Positions 54,390 to 61,710 of a DNA stretch of 64,000 bases are shown in pieces. How positions within the stretch are numbered: the first letter of the stretch is position 1; the number at the start of each line of letters is the position of its first letter. The stretch covers positions 113,829-177,828 of the forward strand of contig QULU01000004.1 of NCBI GenBank assembly GCA_003481775.1, in the 5' to 3' direction. Origin of the DNA: Clostridiaceae bacterium OM02-2AC. Its GTDB lineage: Bacteria > Bacillota_I > Bacilli_A > Erysipelotrichales > Erysipelotrichaceae. Under the pieces are notes generated by a model. That model did not search any database. It was not told the DNA's origin and saw nothing but the letters and a program-made list of their open reading frames with translations. The position numbers and the translations under genes are program-made.

Positions 54390-54475
54390 AAAAAAGCAGA
54401 TAGCACCTATATGAAGTAACCCCCTAAAGTTGAACAACCAAATTATGGAGGTGCACTTCAATCTATGCCATCTGC
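54390..54475 (-). terminator. Terminator of ndk with an interrupted loop
   Basis: On the minus strand GCAGATGGCA (54475-54466) pairs with TGCTATCTGC (54405-54396), one G-T pair, followed by TTTTTT. The loop is about 60 bases and is occupied by the 49-bp element described separately. Confidence 0.75.
54412..54460. repeat. 49-bp inverted-repeat element, possibly a collapsed IS3-type end pair
   Basis: The stretch starts TGAAGTAACCCCCT and ends GGAGGTGCACTTCA. Its ends are imperfect inverted repeats of about 14 bases (TGAAGT, then ACC and CC matches), and the inner parts (AAAGTTGAAC and TAATTTGG on the other strand) resemble the two ends of IS3-type elements placed almost end to end. No transposase sequence is present. 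No clear target duplication is seen. Confidence 0.45.
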
Positions 54476-54479
54476 CTGT

Positions 54480-54962
54480 TTATTTTATATAAGCCTTCCA
54501 GATATCCAGCTCGCGCTGAGCATTTTCATGAGAATCCGATGCATGAATCACATTGTTCACCAGGCGTACAGCTGCCGATGCCTTCTCATAGCTGTCATCG
54601 CTGTATTTCCCTCGAATCGTATCAGCTCCGGCTTCCTGCGGATTCGTTTTCCCTGCCAGTGTCCGTGTAAGCGTGATAATATCCTCACTTCCCTCATAGC
54701 TGACCTCCATCGGCATGATGGTATGCGGTCCGTCATAATAAAAGGAATTAAAAAGTTTTCCCGGGAAATTAAAATCCTTACTCATGGAGTCGATCACGCC
54801 GGCATAATGATCGATCAGCGTCTTCATAACATCCATCGTAACCGAAAGCGTACAGCTTTTCTCAATCACAAGCCCATGTGAGCGAAGCTCCTTTAGAACT
54901 GCCTGCGCATGGCCGCTTGCAAATGCATCCGGCTTCAGCATCAAAAAAGTTTTCTGTTTCAT
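54480..54962 (-). CDS. ndk: Nucleoside diphosphate kinase
   Basis: This 160-residue enzyme balances the NTP/dNTP pools by transferring the terminal phosphate between nucleotides. It has the N-terminal FLMLKPDAF, the FY..GPHTIMPMEVSYEG segment, RTLAGKTNPQEAGADTIRGKY, and the phospho-histidine in NVIHASDSHENAQREL near 138. It is somewhat longer than typical (about 135-150), with an extra stretch around residues 45-65. ATG 54962 follows CAGGAGG. It forms a single-gene unit. Confidence 0.95.
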   Translation of the reverse strand: MKQKTFLMLKPDAFASGHAQAVLKELRSHGLVIEKSCTLSVTMDVMKTLIDHYAGVIDSMSKDFNFPGKLFNSFYYDGPHTIMPMEVSYEGSEDIITLTRTLAGKTNPQEAGADTIRGKYSDDSYEKASAAVRLVNNVIHASDSHENAQRELDIWKAYIK

Positions 54963-55040
54963 AATGACCTCCTGTTTTTCTTTAGTATACACTATTATCT
55001 CAGGATTTTGTATCCCCAGTGCTATTTCTGTTCAAAAGGG

Positions 55041-56804
55041 TTACTGCTTATGAATATGCTTCATCAGATCGGCGATGATTTCCACACGATGAAACGGTGT
55101 AATCAAATAATAGCCGTCGATGTAAGGACGCATTTCATCCATGGTTTTACAGCTGATGGCTACTGCCAGCTTCTGTGCCTCCGCACGCGTTGTTCCTTCA
55201 TATAAATCAATAATTTCATCATCCACTTCGATTCCGGAAATTTCATTGTTCATATACACCGCATTACGATGCGATACAATCGGAAGAACACCGCCCAGAA
55301 GATATGCCTGCAGCTCTTCTCTCGCCCTTTTCAAATTGATAAGAGCCTGTCGTGAATGTACCGGCTGTGTCAAAAAGCCTTCCATTCCCTGTGCAACCTT
55401 GCGCTTTGCTTTGGCAAGCTCAGCTTCAAAATTCACGGCATTCAGATTCAGTGCTCCGAAAATCAAGAAAGGTTCACGAAACATCGTTTCATTCAAATCA
55501 CGGATATAGCCTGCCAGAAGCTGCGAATTGAAATTGAAGACCCCCTTGATTTCCTGACGGTCCTCACTGGGAATCGGATCACCTGTAACAACCAGTACAT
55601 TGCGTATTCCTTCAATCTGCAGACCGAACAGCAGTGCCTTTGTCGCATTGATATTGCGATCACGGCAGGTCATATGCGGTATGACCTCCAGACCAAGCTC
55701 CCGATGAAGCTTACAGGCCATCAGTGAGCTGTCAACACGGGCACGGGCAATCGGATAATCCGCAATGGTCACAGCGTCCACACCTGCTTCCTTTAAAAAT
55801 TCCGCATTGTTCATAAAGCGCTCAATTTCACAATTTGCCGGCGGGTCAAATTCCACTGCGATGATTTGCTGCCGCTTCTGCAGCTTTTTACGCAGGGGAT
55901 TGTGATCTTCACGTACGATTTTATCCGTTTGCTGTGCCGGTTGCAGCGTCTTTTGCACAATCGTTTGCTCCTGCAATGCTTCCTTTGTCTTTTGGATGTA
56001 TACCGGCGTTGTTCCACAGCAGCCTCCCAAAAGCCTTGCACCCTTTTTCCAGATTTCCTGCATTTCCTTAGCAAAATACGTAGAGCTGTCTCTGAAATAG
56101 GTTCTATTGGCCAATATTGTCGGATATCCGGCATTTGGCATGATCAGAATCGGTTTCTTTGAGCGATCGATGGAATCCAGCAGCCGCTTCATATGCATCG
56201 GTCCGCATACGCAGTTCAGACCGCAGGCATCCACATGCTCATCCGTAAGACAATCCTGCAGAAGTTGATGCATCGCAATTCCCTGACGGCTGTATCCATC
56301 AGCGGTTACTGCAAAGGATACAATAATACACGCAGAGGGACAGCGCTGTTTAATATAGGCGCTTACCGCATGCAGCTCCCGCGTATTCAGCAGAGTTTCA
56401 AACAGGAAGCATTCTGCCCCCTCCGCAAGAAACACATCCGCGATGCGCTGATATTGCTGTGCCAGTGATACATTCTTCTGTTCCATGATCGGTCCGATAT
56501 CGGCAAAGACCTTCACCCTGTCCCCGGCTGTCTCTTTCGCTATGCGATAGCCCTCCTGCAGTATCTGTTGTATCATCTCCCAGCTGCATTCCAGTTGCTG
56601 TTCATTAGCGGAGAAGGTGTTCGTCTTAATCGCATCCGCACCGGCCTCGATATACTCCCGATGTATCGCCGCAACGCGCTGTGGATGCTTCAAATTCGCC
56701 ATTTCACAAGGCTCCTGCTCCTCTGCATAGCGCTGTGCATAATATGTGCCAAAGGCTCCGTCAAACAGCATATATCCCTGTGTATTCAAATATTCTTCTA
56801 TCAT
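55041..56804 (-). CDS. Homocysteine S-methyltransferase/methylenetetrahydrofolate reductase fusion
   Basis: This 587-residue fusion has an N-terminal homocysteine methyltransferase domain (about 1-290; FDGAFGTYYAQ, zinc cysteines in GLNCVCGP and GGCCGTTP) and a C-terminal MetF-type reductase domain (about 310-585; VEFDPP, ADYPIARAR, NVLVVTGDPIP near 405). The reductase makes 5-methyl-THF, the methyl donor for the adjacent MetH, and the N-terminal domain can use other donors or support the same step. This matches the Bacillus YitJ layout. Its ATG overlaps the MetH stop (ATGA). Confidence 0.94.
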   Translation of the reverse strand: MIEEYLNTQGYMLFDGAFGTYYAQRYAEEQEPCEMANLKHPQRVAAIHREYIEAGADAIKTNTFSANEQQLECSWEMIQQILQEGYRIAKETAGDRVKVFADIGPIMEQKNVSLAQQYQRIADVFLAEGAECFLFETLLNTRELHAVSAYIKQRCPSACIIVSFAVTADGYSRQGIAMHQLLQDCLTDEHVDACGLNCVCGPMHMKRLLDSIDRSKKPILIMPNAGYPTILANRTYFRDSSTYFAKEMQEIWKKGARLLGGCCGTTPVYIQKTKEALQEQTIVQKTLQPAQQTDKIVREDHNPLRKKLQKRQQIIAVEFDPPANCEIERFMNNAEFLKEAGVDAVTIADYPIARARVDSSLMACKLHRELGLEVIPHMTCRDRNINATKALLFGLQIEGIRNVLVVTGDPIPSEDRQEIKGVFNFNSQLLAGYIRDLNETMFREPFLIFGALNLNAVNFEAELAKAKRKVAQGMEGFLTQPVHSRQALINLKRAREELQAYLLGGVLPIVSHRNAVYMNNEISGIEVDDEIIDLYEGTTRAEAQKLAVAISCKTMDEMRPYIDGYYLITPFHRVEIIADLMKHIHKQ

Positions 56805-59158
56805 CCCAGCACCTCCTTAGCGATGTCCGCACTTTCCTTTGCATCTCTGGCATAATAGTCCGCATGAATCTGCTTTGCATATTCTGCAGAAACGACTGCT
56901 CCTCCCACCATGATTTTACAGTCATGTCCACTATCATGCAGTGCCTGTATCGTATCCTCCATGGATTTCAGCGTCGTGGTCATCAGCGCACTGAGACCAA
57001 TCAGACGCACCTGTTCCTTAATCGCAGTTTCCACCACTGCCTCGATTGGGACATCCTTTCCTAAATCAAATACCTGATAGCCGTAATTCTCCAGAACAAC
57101 CTTGACGATATTCTTTCCGATGTCATGGACATCGCCCTTGACCGTTGCCAGAATGATTTTCCCTTTGGAGATGGATTCCATGCCACTGGAATTCACCGCC
57201 CGACGTATCTCTTCAAATGCACATTGTGATGCTGTTGCGGCATTGATCAGCTGCGGCAGATAGATTTCCTTTTTTTCATAACGAACACCGACCGCGTCCA
57301 GTGCCGGTATCAGATGCTCATTGACAATCTGCAGCGGTTCTTTTTCTGTCAAAAGCTTCGTGCAAAGCTGCCGTGTTTCCTCCTTTAGCCCACGCATGAT
57401 ACTTTCTTCAATACGCATATGTGAGGAACCGGTTTCCACGTTCACTTCCTGTTTCTGCTGTGCATATATCCGGATATACTCCTGTGAGTCAGCATCGATT
57501 CCCTGCAGCACACGATAACTGCGCACGGCAGCCATCATCGCAGGCTGATTCGGATTCATGATGGGCATACTCAGACCGGCCTGCATCGCCATCGTAAGAA
57601 AGCTCTGGTTCAGCAGGATACGGGATGGTAATCCAAAGGATATATTGGATACTCCCAGCACCGTATGTACACCAAGCTGTTGCCGAATAGCGCGCAAAGC
57701 CTTCAATGTCTCTTTCGCACCGCTTTGCTGCGCAGAAACCGTCAGTGTCAGACAGTCCAGAAAAACGTTTTCCTTCGCAATACCGTACAGCTGTGCTGTT
57801 TCTACAATACGTGCTCCTATCTTCAGACGCTTCTGCGCACTCTCAGGAATACCGTCCTCATCCATCGTCAGTCCAACTACATTGGCCCCATATTTCTTTA
57901 CCGCAGGCAGAATCCTTTCCATAACGGCCGCTTCTCCATTTACGGAATTCACAATAGCAACTCCGTTAACGACACGAAGAGCCGCCTGGATCACAGCCGG
58001 ATCGGTTGAATCAATCTGCAAGGGAAGATCGATCACAGATTGCAGCTCCTTGATTACCTCAACCATCATTTCTTTCTCGTTGATCCCCGGCAGACCGACA
58101 TTGACATCCAGAATATCGGCTCCTCCTTCCACCTCTTCCATGGCGATCGCAAGGATTTCATCCAGTCGATGCTCCTGCAAGGCAGCCTTCATGCGTTTGT
58201 TTCCCGTTGGATTGATACGCTCTCCAATCACATGAACATCCTGTATACGCAGACATTTGGTTGGTGTGCAGGCATAGGAGCCGCTGCGCCGCTTCTGTTT
58301 TTCTACAGCGATTGCTTTTGGAAGTACATTCCTCAGCTCCCGTATAAACTGCGGGGTTGTCCCACAGCAGCCGCCGACATAGGCTAGGGGAAGCTTCGTA
58401 TACGGCAACAGCATGCGTGCATATTCAGCTGCATCTATGCTGTAGGTATTCGTTATTGGATCCGGCAGTCCCGCATTCGCCTTGATGATCAGCGGCAGAT
58501 TTGTCATCGCTGCCAGTTCCTCTGCAATCGGTAGAATCTGATCCGGCCCCAGTGAGCAGTTGATACCGATGGCATCCGCTCCCAGACCTTCCGCACATAA
58601 GGCAAAGCTGGCTGTCGTGCAGCCGGTAAAGGTTCGATAATCTGCCTCAAAGCTCATGGTCACAAAAACCGGCAGCTGCGTATGCTCCTTAGCGGCAAGC
58701 ATGGCCGCCTTCACCTCATACAGATCACTCATGGTTTCAAAGATGACCAGATCTGCACCGGCCTGTTCCCCTGCAACAACCTGCTGGCGATACAGCTCAT
58801 AGGCTTCCTCAAAGGGCAGATAGCCATTTGGCTCCAGCATTTCTCCGATTGGTCCGATATCCAGTGCAACACGAACACCGGCTTTTCGTTTTGCTGCGGA
58901 TTTTGCCAGCTGTACTGCTCTTGTAATAATGTCCTCCACCGTGTATTGTGATTTGCTTAGCTTTTTGGCGTTTGCGCCAAACGTATTTGTATAAATGATA
59001 TCACTGCCGCTGTCAATATAGGCTGCATGCACCTCTTCTATAACCTCTCCATGCTCCATCATAAACAGCTCCGGAGAAGCCCCGGCAGGTAGTCCCTTAG
59101 CCTGCAGCTGCGTACCCATGGCACCATCCAGAAACTGGATTCTATTTTCAATTCCCAC
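56801..59158 (-). CDS. metH: B12-dependent methionine synthase lacking the activation domain
   Basis: This 785-residue cobalamin enzyme converts homocysteine to methionine. Modules in order: homocysteine-binding (about 1-290, zinc ligands in INCSLGP and GGCCGTTP), pterin-binding (about 310-560, VIGERINPTGNKRMKAAL), B12 cap (about 580-660) and B12-binding (about 665-785, with KGDVHDIGKNI where the histidine is the cobalt ligand). It ends after the B12 domain. The SAM-dependent reactivation domain of E. coli MetH is missing; the neighbouring gene supplies it. The start is taken as GTG 59158, with GAGAGGG upstream and an 11-base overlap with that gene; an ATG at 59185 would need a site inside the previous gene without a ribosome binding sequence. 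Confidence 0.93.
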   Translation of the reverse strand: MGIENRIQFLDGAMGTQLQAKGLPAGASPELFMMEHGEVIEEVHAAYIDSGSDIIYTNTFGANAKKLSKSQYTVEDIITRAVQLAKSAAKRKAGVRVALDIGPIGEMLEPNGYLPFEEAYELYRQQVVAGEQAGADLVIFETMSDLYEVKAAMLAAKEHTQLPVFVTMSFEADYRTFTGCTTASFALCAEGLGADAIGINCSLGPDQILPIAEELAAMTNLPLIIKANAGLPDPITNTYSIDAAEYARMLLPYTKLPLAYVGGCCGTTPQFIRELRNVLPKAIAVEKQKRRSGSYACTPTKCLRIQDVHVIGERINPTGNKRMKAALQEHRLDEILAIAMEEVEGGADILDVNVGLPGINEKEMMVEVIKELQSVIDLPLQIDSTDPAVIQAALRVVNGVAIVNSVNGEAAVMERILPAVKKYGANVVGLTMDEDGIPESAQKRLKIGARIVETAQLYGIAKENVFLDCLTLTVSAQQSGAKETLKALRAIRQQLGVHTVLGVSNISFGLPSRILLNQSFLTMAMQAGLSMPIMNPNQPAMMAAVRSYRVLQGIDADSQEYIRIYAQQKQEVNVETGSSHMRIEESIMRGLKEETRQLCTKLLTEKEPLQIVNEHLIPALDAVGVRYEKKEIYLPQLINAATASQCAFEEIRRAVNSSGMESISKGKIILATVKGDVHDIGKNIVKVVLENYGYQVFDLGKDVPIEAVVETAIKEQVRLIGLSALMTTTLKSMEDTIQALHDSGHDCKIMVGGAVVSAEYAKQIHADYYARDAKESADIAKEVLG

Positions 59159-59807
59159 AGAATTTCCCTCTCTTTCGATATTCACACTGCTTCACCAGAC
59201 GGCAATGCGCACAGCCCCGCAATACAGCGGGCTGTATCCGATCCGCAATGCCAATGATAGCCGTGACGCTTTTCATCGGAACAAGCAGACTGCTTTCATT
59301 CACATGAAGTCCAATACGCCGTTGTGCATCCAGCGCCTGTAAAAAGGATGCCTGCAGGGTGATTGGCAAATCACCATAACCACAGGAGTAGCGGTCTGTC
59401 AGATATGGATAGCTTTGCTGCAGCTCCTTTTGCAGATTATCGCAGACAGCCTCAATAGCCGCACTGGCACAGCTGTCAAACAAAACAGCCTTCATCATAT
59501 CCTGTACCTGCAGCCTTTTCATTTCCTTATCAATGCGTGGGCCAAGCGTCGCCGCCATGAATATACAGGCATGGCTTTTCTTCAACAACCGCTTGATATC
59601 ACTTCCCGTAAGCTGTACCCCGCAATTCACTGGCTGAGCATCCTGCAGCTGAAATACGCGATATATGATACGTGGCTCGCTGTATTGCAGAACCAGCTGC
59701 TTCATTTCCTTTAACACGGATTGCGTCTGTTCATCCGGAATGCCTTCCCCATAGCCCAGAAAATGCAGAATTTCTTCCTCGCTGATATCCGTTAACTCTC
59801 TACGCAT
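59148..59807 (-). CDS. Stand-alone MetH activation-domain protein
   Basis: This 219-residue protein matches the activation region of methionine synthase. In the C-terminal half YSCGYGDLPITLQASF (near 165-180) corresponds to the SPGYGDLPL SAM-binding motif, followed by GLHVNESSLLVPMKSVTAIIGI and a cysteine-rich tail (CAHCRLVKQCEYRKRGKFC). In E. coli this module reductively methylates inactivated cob(II)alamin using SAM. Here it is a separate gene immediately upstream of metH. ATG 59807 is chosen because AAGGAGG precedes it; the frame open upstream to 60068 lies over the T-box leader. The CxxC...C tail could bind a cluster or metal. Confidence 0.85.
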   Translation of the reverse strand: MRRELTDISEEEILHFLGYGEGIPDEQTQSVLKEMKQLVLQYSEPRIIYRVFQLQDAQPVNCGVQLTGSDIKRLLKKSHACIFMAATLGPRIDKEMKRLQVQDMMKAVLFDSCASAAIEAVCDNLQKELQQSYPYLTDRYSCGYGDLPITLQASFLQALDAQRRIGLHVNESSLLVPMKSVTAIIGIADRIQPAVLRGCAHCRLVKQCEYRKRGKFCGN

Positions 59808-59827
59808 TGCACCATCCTCCTTATAAA

Positions 59828-60090
59828 CAAAAAAGCTCTCCCCCATAGGACGAAAGCTGTATTTCGTGTAACCACCTATTCTCATATCCGCGAAAGTCAG
59901 CGGATTCTTCTCAGTACGCCGGTAGCATCCGGTTATACCGCCGTGCTGTAACGGGCACTTCCCCGTCATGAACTCCGATTGCCCATGCGACTCCAAGACC
60001 ATCTTCCTCAGGGATTCCCTGTTTTCTTCCACCATATCTGAAAACTCTCTGTAAGCTTCACCCTGCATACTCTTCTCTTCATTGTCTTTG
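59828..60090 (-). promoter_or_regulatory. T-box riboswitch, methionine type
   Basis: This untranslated leader has all T-box hallmarks. Stem I contains AGTA near the base, AGAGAG before a GTTTTC/GAAAAC helix with GGTGG at its tip, and a specifier triplet ATG (60002-60000). The antiterminator is ATAGG-TGGTTAC-ACG (59877-59865) pairing with CGTCCTAT. The T-box bulge TGGT can pair with tRNA ending ACCA, as tRNA-Met does. The competing terminator AGCTTTCGTCC/GGGGGAGAGCT (59858-59834) is followed by seven T residues. Uncharged tRNA-Met would thus allow readthrough into the methionine genes. Confidence 0.93.
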
Positions 60091-60099
60091 ATTTGTTAC

Positions 60100-60128
60100 A
60101 TTTTATCATGATAATGTTTTCACGTCAA
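60100..60128 (-). promoter_or_regulatory. Promoter of the methionine operon
   Basis: TTGACG (60128-60123) and TAAAAT (60105-60100) on the minus strand are 17 bases apart. The transcript starts just before the T-box. Confidence 0.85.
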
Positions 60129-60141
60129 TGAAAACGAATGA

Positions 60142-60162
60142 AAAAAAAGCAGATTGCTCTGC
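60142..60162 (-). terminator. Terminator of the patatin-like gene
   Basis: GCAGA (60149-60153) and TCTGC (60158-60162) form a short stem, followed on the minus strand by eight T residues. Confidence 0.8.
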
Positions 60163-61020
60163 CTATTTCTCCATAAATTCCCGAATCATATCCAGACGGT
60201 TTTTTGTGTCCTCATACCCGAGATCAAACCAGCGTCCCAGCAGCTCTTTATCATGCGTATAGCGTGTAACACCATAATCTGCACTCGGACGAAGAACAAT
60301 CGCATTTCCCTGTTCCTCCAGCTCCTTTACGATCTGCCACTGCTTTTGATAATTGATATGACGAATTTTCAAATTCTCACGAATTTTTTTATTTCCGGGA
60401 TACATAAGCTTTGCCAACTGAATCTGCCATCCCGGTGCCGGCTTACGCACATAATTTTCTTCCTTTGTGGAAATGAAAACATGCTTCGTATTTCCCTGTC
60501 GAATGCTCTGCTCAATCGGTATCATATCAACCAGTCCGGCATCCATATACGTATGTCCCCGGAATTTATATGGTCGTGTAAGCAGAAACAGAGCACAGCT
60601 CGCCTGCATCAGAATCTGTTCCTCTGGGTCAAAGTATTCCTTTGGAAAATATTCCACCTCATTGGTATCCATATTATATACACCAATATCCAGCAATGTT
60701 TTATTGTTCATAAAAGCTTCATAGTCAAGGGGTGCATGCTTCTCAATGAATTTGCAAACATAACCGATTCCAAACACACCCTTTTCATGAATCAGGGGAG
60801 ACATACCGATTGCCCCTGCTTCACAAGCCGCATCCACTCCCGTGACACGTAGACGATCCTTCTGTTTTGCGACAAACGGCAGCAGAACCTCTGCACCGGC
60901 ACTGATTCCAACGGTATATGGAAATTCAATATCATAGTCCAGAAAACACTGCAGGACTCCGCATGTATATGCAGCCTTTGTGCCTCCGCCTTCGCAAATT
61001 AAACCAATTTTTTCTGCCAT
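60163..61020 (-). CDS. Patatin-like phospholipase family protein
   Basis: This 285-residue serine hydrolase of the patatin fold uses a Ser-Asp dyad. It has the oxyanion loop EGGGTKAAYTCG near 10-21, the nucleophile elbow GISAGAE near 39-45, and the catalytic aspartate in DAGLVDMIP near 160-168 (the usual DGG is DAG). The C-terminal part is helical. It is close to the RssA/YjjU group, which hydrolyses membrane phospholipid or acyl esters; the substrate is not known. GAGGTG precedes the start. It lies head-to-tail with the methionine operon promoter but has its own terminator. Confidence 0.9.
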   Translation of the reverse strand: MAEKIGLICEGGGTKAAYTCGVLQCFLDYDIEFPYTVGISAGAEVLLPFVAKQKDRLRVTGVDAACEAGAIGMSPLIHEKGVFGIGYVCKFIEKHAPLDYEAFMNNKTLLDIGVYNMDTNEVEYFPKEYFDPEEQILMQASCALFLLTRPYKFRGHTYMDAGLVDMIPIEQSIRQGNTKHVFISTKEENYVRKPAPGWQIQLAKLMYPGNKKIRENLKIRHINYQKQWQIVKELEEQGNAIVLRPSADYGVTRYTHDKELLGRWFDLGYEDTKNRLDMIREFMEK

Positions 61021-61209
61021 TTTTCTACACCTCGCAGCCCTTTCATTATACTATGAGCTGACGGTAAGGTAAAGAAATAATTTACCTGTAAATGGAAAGA
61101 AGGCATTCAAAGGATTCCATCAATTCGCCATTTACATGATGAAGCAAAGGCGATGAACCAGTACACAGCTTCATCCACTGAAGATGTGCTGTGCTGTTGA
61201 TAGAATTAG

Positions 61210-61602
61210 CTAACAATAAAACATTACATATTTCTGTTCCTGAACTGCACGAATCAGCAACAGCTCAGCTTTACGCAGTCCCTCCGTTAGATAGCCCATT
61301 TCGTAGGCATCCTCTGTATACAGCTGCTGTGGAAACAGTTTTTTCCATGCATAGATATTTTTATCTATCTGAAGCTCTTGCAGAAGCTCTTTTATTTCCT
61401 GCCATGAACGTATAACCAGATAACGTCTTTGCAGCACTTGATCTGACAGCGTCTCAGCTATGGGAAGCTCCAGCATATCGATCAGATGGCTGTGAAAGGA
61501 TTCCTCGTGTAAAACCTGATAGCTGATATATTCATCCTCCAGCTCCAGCAGCCGGTTAGCTATAACATCATCTATAATAAAAAGTGCACTTGTATTTTTC
61601 AT
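61210..61602 (-). CDS. Hypothetical protein, 130 residues
   Basis: I do not recognise this family. The protein is soluble and mainly helical, with an N-terminal SALFIIDDVIANRLLELED stretch and the amphipathic RRYLVIRSWQEIKELLQEL in the middle. A good ribosome binding site (GTGAGG) precedes the start. It is a single gene in a 700-base gap between the patatin-like gene and the surface protein, and no terminator is clear. The region downstream to 61021 shows nothing further. Confidence 0.6.
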   Translation of the reverse strand: MKNTSALFIIDDVIANRLLELEDEYISYQVLHEESFHSHLIDMLELPIAETLSDQVLQRRYLVIRSWQEIKELLQELQIDKNIYAWKKLFPQQLYTEDAYEMGYLTEGLRKAELLLIRAVQEQKYVMFYC

Positions 61603-61676
61603 GTTTCCTCACTTTCTCTTTCTTTCATTATATATACCGGCAGTTAGTTTTTGGTTAGATACCCCGTTATAAGAAG

Positions 61677-61702
61677 AAAACAGCCACGTTCATGGCTGTT
61701 TT
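61677..61702 (-). terminator. Terminator of the surface protein gene
   Basis: AAAACAGCCA (61677-61686) pairs with TGGCTGTTTT (61693-61702), followed on the minus strand by TTTTCTTC. Confidence 0.88.
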
Positions 61703-61710
61703 TCTAATAT

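Noticed and set aside
59808..60068. 87-codon N-terminal extension of the MetH activation gene
   Set aside because: The region folds into a T-box leader and the true start at 59807 has AAGGAGG; the extension is not protein-like.
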